Part shown: positions 44,860 through 52,574 of the stretch, piece by piece
Layout of the letters: each line of letters starts with the position of its first letter
Numbering within the stretch: position 1 is the stretch's first letter
NCBI GenBank assembly: GCA_963798435.1
Contig: CAWCTF010000004.1
Span: forward strand, 930,001 to 994,000
Direction of reading: 5' to 3'
DNA length: 64,000 nucleotides
Source of the DNA: JALHST01 sp963798435
GTDB lineage: Bacteria > Bacteroidota > Bacteroidia > Flavobacteriales > Flavobacteriaceae
Translations under genes and position numbers: made by a program
Notes under the pieces: generated by a model
What the model saw: the letters and a program-made list of their open reading frames with translations, nothing else
The model's database searches: none
Told to the model about the DNA's origin: nothing

Positions 44860-45637
44860 TTATTCAAAGAACAAATACATTCCTTTTTCGTCACTATTTA
44901 TAATGGGTTCAAGGCGGTAGGCCGTTTTCATATGCTCTTTGGTAAGCACCTCCTTTTTGGTGCCTGCTGCAAGGAGTTTTCCTTGATGGAGTAGTATCAG
45001 ATGGTCAGCGAATTTAGCGGCCAGGTTTAGGTCGTGCACCACTCCTACGATGACGATATCCTGCTGTTTTAAAAGTTCCTGCAACTTGCGCATAAAATGA
45101 AACTGGTAATGAACATCGAGAAAGGTCAGGGGTTCGTCCAGGACCAGATAGCGGCAACTTTCCTTGATAGGATACCATATTTGGGCGACCACCCTAGCAA
45201 AGTGTACTCGCTGTTTTTCACCACCACTTAGGGTCAGGTAATCGCAAATCCGCCAGAGTTTCCACATCGAAAAACCGCATGGCCAAGTGACATGCCTTTT
45301 CATCGTTTTCGGTCGGGTTGATCTGAAAATGCGGATAGCGGCCCATCATCACGACTTCCTTTACTTTTAATGGAAATGCAAGTTCGGTATTCTGGGAAAG
45401 TACGGCCCGTATTTTGGCAAGTGCTGCTGCCGTCGTATTCCGGATATCAATACCTCCATAGAAAACCGTACCATGCTGCGGTTTTAATTGATTGCATAAA
45501 ACCTTCACAAGGGTAGATTTTCCTGCACCGTTTGGCCCGAGGACAAGGTTTATCTTACCCGGCACGAAGGTTACTGAAACAGTATCGAGAATAGTCTTGC
45601 TTCCTATTGAATACGTGATGTCGTTCGCTTGGATCAT
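44860..45637 (-). pseudogene. Haem/iron-complex ABC transporter ATPase (HmuV/FecE-like), one frameshift
   Basis: Two frames form one ATPase of about 258 residues. Walker A LGPNGAGKSTLVKVL is in the first (45218-45637); the signature LTLSGGEKQRVHFARV, Walker B YLVLDEPLTFLD and switch VVHDLNLAA are in the second. An extra T near 45246 (coding ADLRLP instead of AD-x-DYLTLSGG) causes the break; no homology is lost. It would energise the FecCD permease encoded immediately upstream, whose stop lies 1 bp before this start. With the neighbouring transporter genes intact, this frameshift is a strong candidate for a sequencing error. Confidence 0.87.
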
Positions 45638-46672
45638 CTAGAAAAAATAATTTTTGCGCTGCAATAGCAAAATAAAAATGGGGACACCGACCACCGAAGT
45701 TACGATGCCTATTGGAAGTTCCGCGGGTCGAAGTGCCATCCGTGAGATAAGGTCGGCAATGCAAAGCAACAATCCGCCTAGGAGGGCGCTGTTACGAATG
45801 AGAAACCGATTGTCGGATCCATTAATGATCCGCAATAGATGCGGTACGATCAGTCCCACAAAACTAATTACGCCCACAAAAGCGGTGGCAACGGCTACCA
45901 TAACTACATTGATGAGCAAAATTTTCCATTTAAGGCTTTTAATATTGACCCCCAAAAATTGCGCTTCTTCCTCTCCGATCATCAAGGCATTCAATTGTTT
46001 GGCGTATCGAAGGGAGATTAAAATGGTCACCACCGTTGAAAATCCGACAATGCAAGTTGAAACCCAGTTGGCGCCACTGAGGGTTCCTAAATTCCAAAAT
46101 ACAATAGAGCGCGCCTGCGGATCACGGGCAATATAACTAAGAAACCCCACGCCACTTAAAAACAGGGCATTGATGGCGATTCCTGTAAGGAGCAGTGCTA
46201 CAATTGAACTCCGACCATTGTTCCATGAACGTGAAAGTAAAAATACCAAGGAGGTCGAAATCAGCGCCCCAATACATGCGGCCAAAGGCAACGTAAATGG
46301 CCCCGTGTTGAAATTCAGGGTTGCACCCAGTGCAAAATAGAGCGCCGCTCCAAAAGCGGCACCACAGGAGGTACCTATAAGACCAGGTTCTACGATCGGA
46401 TTTCGGAACAAGGCTTGTAGTAGGGTGCCACCAACGGCTAGACTGGCCCCAACAAAAATGCAGAGGATGGCCCGGGGTAAACGGATCTGCATAAAAATAC
46501 GTTCAGTAAGATCCATACTTTCAGGCGCTGTTGCATATTTTTTTAAGGCAGAAATAATTTCTGCCCATGAAATAGGTACCGCCCCATACCGAATGGAAAA
46601 GAACGTAATCACTAGTAAGAGTACCAATAGCATTGGGAAGGTACTTTTATACTGTCGTATGGATCTAATCAT
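45638..46672 (-). CDS. FecCD-family ABC transporter permease (HmuU-like)
   Basis: The 344-residue permease has about ten membrane helices and the family motifs RLPRAILCIFVGASLAVGGTLLQALFRNP near the first third, VGVISFVGLIVPHLLR after helix 6, and LPIGIVTSVVGVPIFILLL at the C-terminus. It forms the homodimeric channel for haem, siderophore or cobalamin import (FecCD/BtuC superfamily). It is coupled to the upstream substrate-binding gene (8-bp overlap) and to the downstream ATPase. Confidence 0.94.
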   Translation of the reverse strand: MIRSIRQYKSTFPMLLVLLLVITFFSIRYGAVPISWAEIISALKKYATAPESMDLTERIFMQIRLPRAILCIFVGASLAVGGTLLQALFRNPIVEPGLIGTSCGAAFGAALYFALGATLNFNTGPFTLPLAACIGALISTSLVFLLSRSWNNGRSSIVALLLTGIAINALFLSGVGFLSYIARDPQARSIVFWNLGTLSGANWVSTCIVGFSTVVTILISLRYAKQLNALMIGEEEAQFLGVNIKSLKWKILLINVVMVAVATAFVGVISFVGLIVPHLLRIINGSDNRFLIRNSALLGGLLLCIADLISRMALRPAELPIGIVTSVVGVPIFILLLQRKNYFF

Positions 46673-47534
46673 CTTTATGTAACAACTTTTGAAGTTCTAT
46701 GACCGTTTTTCCGGTCCGAGGTCCCAGATAGACCATATCATGTTCTTCGACCCGGTATACTTTTCCTTTCTTAAAGGCTTCGGTACTTGAAATACCCGGT
46801 AACGTCCCCACATTTTCGGTAGTGCCCAAGCGGTCGTAGCCAAAATCGGTAAGCAAAATGATATCGGGATTGCTTTTGGCGACTACCTCGGCGGAAAACT
46901 GGGTCATACCGCGTTCGCCATCTACCGCCATTTCTCCGCCTGCCCAGTCAATCAGGGTTCCGGCAGTACTGTTTTTGGTCATGACCAAATAGATATTATT
47001 GGCCTGCCCGAAATGGATAATCAATACTTTGGGTTTCTTGTTATAACGAAGGCCTTCTTCCTTGGCCATTTCCATATCACCGTCCAATGTTTTGCAGAGG
47101 CTTTCGGCCTTTTCTTCCTTATGGAAATAATGCCCCATTTCACGAATTAGTGAATCAGTTCCCTGAATCGTATTTTCATAATGACCGAACTGTTTCATAG
47201 GTATTTTGAGTTCCTTGAGTTGTGCTACAACATGTTCTGGGCCAATATTGTTATCCTCCAGAATTAGGGTCGGATTCATGGCGAGAATGGGTTCCGCAGC
47301 CAATGCGCGATGATAGCCTATTGTTGGTAGTTCCTTGATTTCAGGCGGATACGTGCTCGAGACATCGACTGCCACAATGTTTTCTGCTGCATCAAGGGCA
47401 TATATAATTTCACTGTATTGTTTCGAGATACACACAATACGTTCCTGGTTTTCTTTCTTTTTGTCTTCCTTCGCAAACCTTCCACACGCATATATACTGA
47501 TTGCGCATATTAAAAAAAGTACTATTTTTTTCAT
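46665..47534 (-). CDS. Haem-type ABC substrate-binding lipoprotein (HmuT-like)
   Basis: The 289-residue protein has a lipobox (MKKIVLFLICAISIYAC) and a TroA-like two-lobe fold. LPTIGYHRALAAEPILAMNPTLI resembles the haem-binding Tyr/His loop of HmuT, followed by DNNIGPEHVVAQL. The C-terminal lobe has NPDIILLTDFGYDRLG. Haem is the best prediction, but the family also includes cobalamin-binding BtuF, and a B12-dependent mutase is encoded nearby, so corrinoid uptake cannot be excluded. It passes substrate from the TonB receptor upstream to the permease. Confidence 0.88.
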   Translation of the reverse strand: MKKIVLFLICAISIYACGRFAKEDKKKENQERIVCISKQYSEIIYALDAAENIVAVDVSSTYPPEIKELPTIGYHRALAAEPILAMNPTLILEDNNIGPEHVVAQLKELKIPMKQFGHYENTIQGTDSLIREMGHYFHKEEKAESLCKTLDGDMEMAKEEGLRYNKKPKVLIIHFGQANNIYLVMTKNSTAGTLIDWAGGEMAVDGERGMTQFSAEVVAKSNPDIILLTDFGYDRLGTTENVGTLPGISSTEAFKKGKVYRVEEHDMVYLGPRTGKTVIELQKLLHKDD

Positions 47535-47551
47535 TCTTTATTTTTTATAGT

Positions 47552-47600
47552 AACCAGGGGTGCAGCGTTGAATTTTTTGGCCAACGGCGCACCCATGGTT
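47552..47600 (-). promoter_or_regulatory. Long hairpin between the TonB receptor and HmuT-like genes
   Basis: The 19-nt arms AACCAtGGGTGCgcCGTTG and CAACGctGCACCCcTGGTT (minus strand) pair at 16 of 19 positions around an 11-nt A-rich loop. It fills most of the 84-bp gap. The U-run after it is interrupted (TTACTATAAAAAATAAAG), so it looks more like an mRNA-processing or attenuation structure than a full terminator. Confidence 0.65.
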
Positions 47601-47618
47601 GTATCTTCAGTAATTAAA

Positions 47619-49985
47619 TTAAAAATTGTATTTCAAATTGACCCCACCGTAAAATACCGCATTTAATGGTGCGGGAATATACGCGTCATCAAGTTGGTTG
47701 ATGAAGAGCATGAGATAATACTGGGTCCCAAAAATATTATCGACCCCGGCGAAGGCGTTTAAGTCAAAATGTCCAAAGCCAATGCGGTATCCCAATTTGG
47801 CATTCAGCAGATTATAACTGTCGGCCACATTCAAACCGTCTGATGTAAAGGCGACAGGATCATGATATGCATAGTTTAAGGTTCCATACAGTCCAAGATG
47901 TGTATTAAAATCAATTCCTGCATTCAATACCCATGGTGCCACCCCTGCAACGGCATTGCCAGAATAATCAGAGGTTATGATGCCTCCCGTTCTGTCAACC
48001 GATTCATAGACGAAGTCTTCATATTTAAAATCGGAATACGTTAAATTGGCATAGGGGTTCACATTGCTGAAGAACCCTGTGGGGGATTGGTAGGCCACAT
48101 ATTTTAGCAAAAGTTCAACCCCTTTGTTATTGAGCGAACCGCCATTTGTTATGTATGAATACGCTGTGGTGTTCCCTACATCAGGTACCGCAACCGACGT
48201 AAATTTATCTTTGAATTTTGCGGTGAAGAGGGCTAATTCGTAATGCAAGCGATTGTCTAAAACATTGCCTTTGGTTCCTATTTCAATCTGATTGCCCACC
48301 TCAGGAACAAGCGCCGTATTCAATTGGCCAGTAGCGGAAATAACCACATTACCGCTAACTGGGGCCTTATACCCTTTGCTATAGGAGGCATATACCGAAA
48401 TAGCCTTGTTGAATATTTTGTTCACTGCAAAATGTGGCGAATAGAGCCCGTTATAGTTCGCAGCGACACGTTGTGGTTTGTTGCTGGTAGGATCGAACAA
48501 ACGATCGGTAAGATCTAGGTTCATAGTACTTTTTCCGATGCCGGCGGTAAAGGAAAGGTCATGCGGCATATTTAAGATCCATTCAGTGAATAGGGAGCCT
48601 GTTTTTGTGAGGGCATATTGATTGCTCCGGGTAGCCCCAATAATATTATAACCGACGGGATCATTCGGGTTCTCTACCATACCAAAACTGACCAATTGCG
48701 CGCGTTGTTCTTGAAATTCGAAACCCGATATTCCAGAAAGTCCAAAGGAATTTCCCAAGTCAAAATTTAGATCAAAGGTCGACCTAGTGCCATAATTTAC
48801 TGGATTTTTGTCGGTCCAGCCCCCTGCGGAGCTTGCGTTTGTATTCAAACCAGAACCAAAAACGGTCGTCGTGTTTGAAAGCCAATCGGTAAATTGGTAC
48901 TTATGGCTCAACCCTGCACGGAAACTGATTATTTCACTATGTGCGTTGTTTTTAATGTACCGCGGATTACCAGTATAATCTAGGGTATTATACTGATCTA
49001 TGGTCAACTCCCCTCCGCGTTCATCGTAACTATTGCTAAAACCAAAATAGGTACTGATACTTTGCTTCGCAGTGGGCCGAAAATCAAACACTGCATTTAA
49101 AAAGTCTTTTGTTGAAGCATTGTGGTCCAAGTACCCATCGGAAATCTGATGTCCATAATTCAATAGGAGGGAGGTGTTTTCCATTCCGATTTGTAATTGA
49201 GTGGTAAATCTCGCTAGGCCGTAGCTGCCAATGGTCATTTTTTCACTTAGGGAAGTTTCGCCATTTGAAGGTCTAATTGTAGTCAAGTTCACCACACCGG
49301 CTATGGCCAACCCGTAGAGCGAGCCAGCTGGGCCTTTTATTACATCTACGTTGCCGATAGAACCAAAGTCTATATCATCGAGGGTCGTTACCCCCTCGGC
49401 ATCGGTTAGGGGAATATTATTATAATATACTTTGTACCCTTGCCCGTCAAAATTATTGTTGGCACCTCTAAATCCCACGCCGTTACCATATCCGCGGATA
49501 TTAAATTGCTGACCCGAAGATACGGCCCTTCGGTTCATAGTAACCCCTGGGACGTTTGCATTAATGGCATCGTCAAGATAGAGTCCGGTGCCTCGGGTAA
49601 GTTCTTTTTGGTCTAGATGAACGACCGAAACAGGTTTTTCAAGTACTTTTTCATTGTTTTGAAGTTTTCCAAATAGCTGTACCTCATCCAAAGTTTTCAC
49701 TGCGACTTTGAGCCCTATCGAAAGCAATTGGCTACAATCCTTGGTGCTGACAATCGAAGTTTCGTAACCAATAAAACTTATTTTTAGGGTTACGACCCCA
49801 TTGCAGGGCACTGTAAATTCCCCATCGGTGTCGGTACTCGCTATTGTGGTGCCATTAACCTCTATTTTTGCACCATAAAGGGGTTCGTTGTTGGTCGCAT
49901 CGTATATTTTTCCTGAAAGTTGCGCCTGGCCATAGGAACATAGTGATATGAAAAGTCCTAAAATGGACAGATAAATTTTTGTCAT
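47619..49985 (-). CDS. TonB-dependent outer-membrane receptor
   Basis: The 788-residue receptor has a signal peptide (MTKIYLSILGLFISLCSYGQ), a carboxypeptidase-D-like regulatory domain (about 25-100: SGKIYDATNNEPLYGAKIEV), a plug (about 110-235, including VDVIKGPAGSLYGLAIAGVVNL), and a 22-strand barrel ending in aromatic NAVFYGGVNLKYNF. It heads the import operon with HmuT/U/V-like genes. The barrel sequence does not settle the ligand (haem, siderophore or corrinoid). The 258-bp upstream gap should hold its promoter. Confidence 0.94.
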   Translation of the reverse strand: MTKIYLSILGLFISLCSYGQAQLSGKIYDATNNEPLYGAKIEVNGTTIASTDTDGEFTVPCNGVVTLKISFIGYETSIVSTKDCSQLLSIGLKVAVKTLDEVQLFGKLQNNEKVLEKPVSVVHLDQKELTRGTGLYLDDAINANVPGVTMNRRAVSSGQQFNIRGYGNGVGFRGANNNFDGQGYKVYYNNIPLTDAEGVTTLDDIDFGSIGNVDVIKGPAGSLYGLAIAGVVNLTTIRPSNGETSLSEKMTIGSYGLARFTTQLQIGMENTSLLLNYGHQISDGYLDHNASTKDFLNAVFDFRPTAKQSISTYFGFSNSYDERGGELTIDQYNTLDYTGNPRYIKNNAHSEIISFRAGLSHKYQFTDWLSNTTTVFGSGLNTNASSAGGWTDKNPVNYGTRSTFDLNFDLGNSFGLSGISGFEFQEQRAQLVSFGMVENPNDPVGYNIIGATRSNQYALTKTGSLFTEWILNMPHDLSFTAGIGKSTMNLDLTDRLFDPTSNKPQRVAANYNGLYSPHFAVNKIFNKAISVYASYSKGYKAPVSGNVVISATGQLNTALVPEVGNQIEIGTKGNVLDNRLHYELALFTAKFKDKFTSVAVPDVGNTTAYSYITNGGSLNNKGVELLLKYVAYQSPTGFFSNVNPYANLTYSDFKYEDFVYESVDRTGGIITSDYSGNAVAGVAPWVLNAGIDFNTHLGLYGTLNYAYHDPVAFTSDGLNVADSYNLLNAKLGYRIGFGHFDLNAFAGVDNIFGTQYYLMLFINQLDDAYIPAPLNAVFYGGVNLKYNF

Positions 49986-50243
49986 TTTACAAGTTTTATA
50001 AATTAAAAAAATAAGAATTCAGCTTAGCATTGCGAAATCTTTAGACGAACCTACTTTTAAGAAGTGCTCTATGGTTTCAAGCTACATGACCTGATCGTAT
50101 TTCATACGGGTGCTTGCATGGTGGATTCCCAAAATAAGGTTACACCAAAAACACAATTTCCAAAAAAACGTAGCGCTTGTTTCTAAAGACCATCTAAAAG
50201 GATGCGTCACATAATAACGGAGACCGGCAATGCAATCAATAAA

Positions 50244-50771
50244 TTATAAAACTTGTTTCGGGGGTGGACTTGAAATTTCTAGGAATAATGGCGTGTAGCC
50301 GTTGAAGTATTTAAAGTTAGAACTAGGTTCTTGATTAAAAAACGCGATTTCGGTTGAGGATTGCGATGGTATTTGTTCTTGAAAAAATTTCAGAAAGCGA
50401 AGTGAATTGCGTTCCGTATTTTTAGTGCCCTTATTTTTTTCGAGTTCTTTGCCATAATTGGCAATGAGCTTGGTCTCTTGAATATCTGAAATGCAGTGAT
50501 ATCTCTTTGTATTTTGGTCAATGGTTTCTACGTGAACCACATCATACATGGTGCCTTTATATGAAAATTCAGCGGTATTCTCCCAATTAATTTGATCTTC
50601 ATTTTCAGGGGTAATTGTAAAAATGGTGAGATCACTTTCGCGAATACCCTGTTTTATTTCTTGAATAATTTCCCTGCGTATTTCAAATTGTCGAATACGA
50701 AAGAGAAGGTAAGATCCTCCAATATTAAAAGTAAAGATTACCAGAAGAAATAGGGCAATCGCATTTTTCAA
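50244..50771 (-). CDS. Conserved single-helix membrane protein upstream of a TonB receptor
   Basis: The 175-residue protein has one N-terminal membrane helix (MKNAIALFLLVIFTFNIGGSYLLF) and a soluble domain with RIRQFEIRREIIQEIKQGI, INWENTAEFSYKGTMYDVV and a low-complexity proline-rich tail (SSPPPKQVL). Proteins of this shape, with E-F-x-Y-x-G-x-M-Y-D-[VI]-V, recur next to TonB receptors in Bacteroidota, but no function is established to my knowledge. It is 258 bp upstream of the receptor on the same strand and may belong to the same regulon. Confidence 0.75.
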   Translation of the reverse strand: MKNAIALFLLVIFTFNIGGSYLLFRIRQFEIRREIIQEIKQGIRESDLTIFTITPENEDQINWENTAEFSYKGTMYDVVHVETIDQNTKRYHCISDIQETKLIANYGKELEKNKGTKNTERNSLRFLKFFQEQIPSQSSTEIAFFNQEPSSNFKYFNGYTPLFLEISSPPPKQVL

Positions 50772-51084
50772 TTTCCCAACATTTTAATTAAGGTTCTAAA
50801 TTAAGTAAAAATAATAAAGCCACTCATTATTGTCATTCTTTCGGCTGATCTATTTTTAAATACCACGTAAACCGAGTTTTCATTGAGAAGACACAAACTC
50901 ACCCAATGCCATTATCACCTGTATCATAATCGTCTTCCTAGCTTTCTTTTTGTCGTACGAAGTACCTAAATACAGAAATCAAGGGAAGAATAAGGTATCT
51001 AAGGTTAGGATGATGATCGTAACATTTTTATAGAAGATAACCCACCTATACAGCCACTTCCCTTGAATCAATTGGCGGCATTTT
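50772..51084. other. Intergenic stretch between the membrane protein and aquaporin genes
   Basis: No gene, RNA or repeat was recognised in these 313 bp. It should hold the promoter of the gene at 50244-50771 and the 3' end of the aquaporin transcript; no good terminator was found. Confidence 0.4.
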
Positions 51085-51774
51085 TTATTCCTTTGTTTCA
51101 GGTGCGATAAACTTGTAAACGAGTCCCGCTAAAATTGCACCTACAATAGGAGCAACCCAAAAAAGCCATAATTGCCCCATAGCCCAATCTCCGGCAAATA
51201 ATGCCTGACTTGTACTTCTTGCGGGATTGACCGAAGTGTTGGTAACGGGAATACTTATTAAATGGATAAGTGTTAGCCCCAATCCAATTGCTAGGCCTGC
51301 GAAACCTTTGGAGGCTCTCGAATGGGTAGCACCCAAAATAATTATCAAAAACATAAAGGTCATGGTAATTTCAGTCACAAGGGCTGAAAGTAAATTATAC
51401 CCACCAGGGGAATGTTCCCCATATCCATTTGCGGCAAATCCCCCAATTTCAAATCCTGCTTTTCCACTTGCGATTACATATAAAATACCGGCACCTGCAA
51501 TGCCTCCTAGTACTTGGGCAATAATATAGGGTAGTAGTTCCTTTTTGTCAAAACGACCACCTACCCATAGCCCTATAGAAACCGCAGGGTTCAAATGACA
51601 GCCCGAAATATGGCCGATGGCATACGCCATGGTCAGCACGGTTAATCCAAAGGCCAGGGCAACACCTACAAACCCAATTCCTAATTCTGGATAGGCGGCA
51701 GCCAAAACGGCGCTACCGCACCCACCTAATACCAACCAAAAGGTTCCGATAAATTCTGCTACTAATTTTTTCAT
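51085..51774 (-). CDS. aqpZ: Aquaporin Z
   Basis: The 229-residue channel has six membrane helices and both pore NPA boxes: HLNPAVSIGLW (about residue 62) and SVNPARSTSQALF (about residue 182). The N-terminus KKLVAEFIGTFWLVLGGCGSAVLA and the histidine and arginine of the selectivity filter match water-selective AqpZ rather than glycerol facilitators. It conducts water across the inner membrane. It is a single-gene unit. Confidence 0.96.
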   Translation of the reverse strand: MKKLVAEFIGTFWLVLGGCGSAVLAAAYPELGIGFVGVALAFGLTVLTMAYAIGHISGCHLNPAVSIGLWVGGRFDKKELLPYIIAQVLGGIAGAGILYVIASGKAGFEIGGFAANGYGEHSPGGYNLLSALVTEITMTFMFLIIILGATHSRASKGFAGLAIGLGLTLIHLISIPVTNTSVNPARSTSQALFAGDWAMGQLWLFWVAPIVGAILAGLVYKFIAPETKE

Positions 51775-52097
51775 GATTTTTCTGTTTTGTTAGTTATTGT
51801 TACTGGTTTTTTTTCTTATAAAGTATAGTTTTTGGAGTACTATAGTTACAAGTGGATCGATTCATTAATTGATTATAAATATAGAAATTACCTTAATTCG
51901 TAGTACAGTGTTGGGAGCATTCTGGAAATTAAATTTAAAATATCCTGGTCAAGTGCCATTGGAAATGCAAGAAGGGACACCAAAACTAATAAGGTTTGCA
52001 TTCTTTCATTTGAAATATATATTTAGAAGGCCATTTTATATTCTTTCGCCTTCAATTGAAAAGACTTTAAGTATCTTAGAAGCGATACAACATAATT
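51775..52097. other. Divergent intergenic region
   Basis: The region lies between the divergent aqpZ and 2Fe-2S genes and holds both promoters. A plus-strand frame crossing it (51869-52132) overlaps the 2Fe-2S gene start and looks spurious. No riboswitch or RNA was recognised. Confidence 0.45.
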
Positions 52098-52562
52098 ATG
52101 CCGAAATACACTTTGAACATAAATCGCAGTAAAAGGTTGGTCGAGGCCGAATCTGATACCCCTTTGTTGTATGTTTTACGTGATCATCTTGAACTGAATG
52201 GTCCCAGGTTCGGATGTGGACTTTCGCAATGTGGGTCATGCACCGTCTTGTTAAATGGCAAGGCTTCGACGAGCTGTTTGGTGCCGGTCTCATCTATTGG
52301 TGATACTGAAATCACAACCTTGGAAGGATTGGCAAGTACTACTGGAAAACTTCATGCCGTGCAGGCGGCATTTGTAAAAGAGCAAGCGGCCCAGTGTGGT
52401 TACTGCCTAAATGGAATGGTGATGGCGGCAGTCGGTTTGTTAAGCAAAAACCCAAATCCCGATGATACCGAAATCAGAAGCGCATTGCAGATGAACTTGT
52501 GTCGTTGTAGTGCCCATACGCGCATTATTCGTGCAATTAAAACTGCCGCCAAGAATCTATAA
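52098..52562 (+). CDS. (2Fe-2S)-binding subunit of a molybdenum hydroxylase (IorA-like)
   Basis: The 154-residue protein has the two-cluster layout of the xanthine-oxidase family. An N-terminal plant-type ferredoxin domain (about 1-75) carries GCGLSQCGSCTVLLNG and a later cysteine in STSC. A four-helix domain has CGYCLNGMVMAA and LCRCSAHTRI. It transfers electrons from the molybdopterin subunit encoded 12 bp downstream. There is no signal peptide of its own; the complex may be exported by piggyback through the Tat signal of the large subunit. Confidence 0.95.
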   Translation: MPKYTLNINRSKRLVEAESDTPLLYVLRDHLELNGPRFGCGLSQCGSCTVLLNGKASTSCLVPVSSIGDTEITTLEGLASTTGKLHAVQAAFVKEQAAQCGYCLNGMVMAAVGLLSKNPNPDDTEIRSALQMNLCRCSAHTRIIRAIKTAAKNL

Positions 52563-52574
52563 ACCCTTCCGGTC

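Noticed and set aside
49986..50243. Possible cobalamin riboswitch upstream of the TonB receptor (GGGAATCC, ACCCGTA, GATCAGG)
   Set aside because: The fragments are in suggestive order but the expected pairings around GGGAA and the B12 box could not be formed. A covariance-model search would be decisive.
51869..52132. An 87-codon plus-strand ORF upstream of the 2Fe-2S gene
   Set aside because: It overlaps the start of a confident gene in another frame, has no recognisable features and fills a divergent promoter region.
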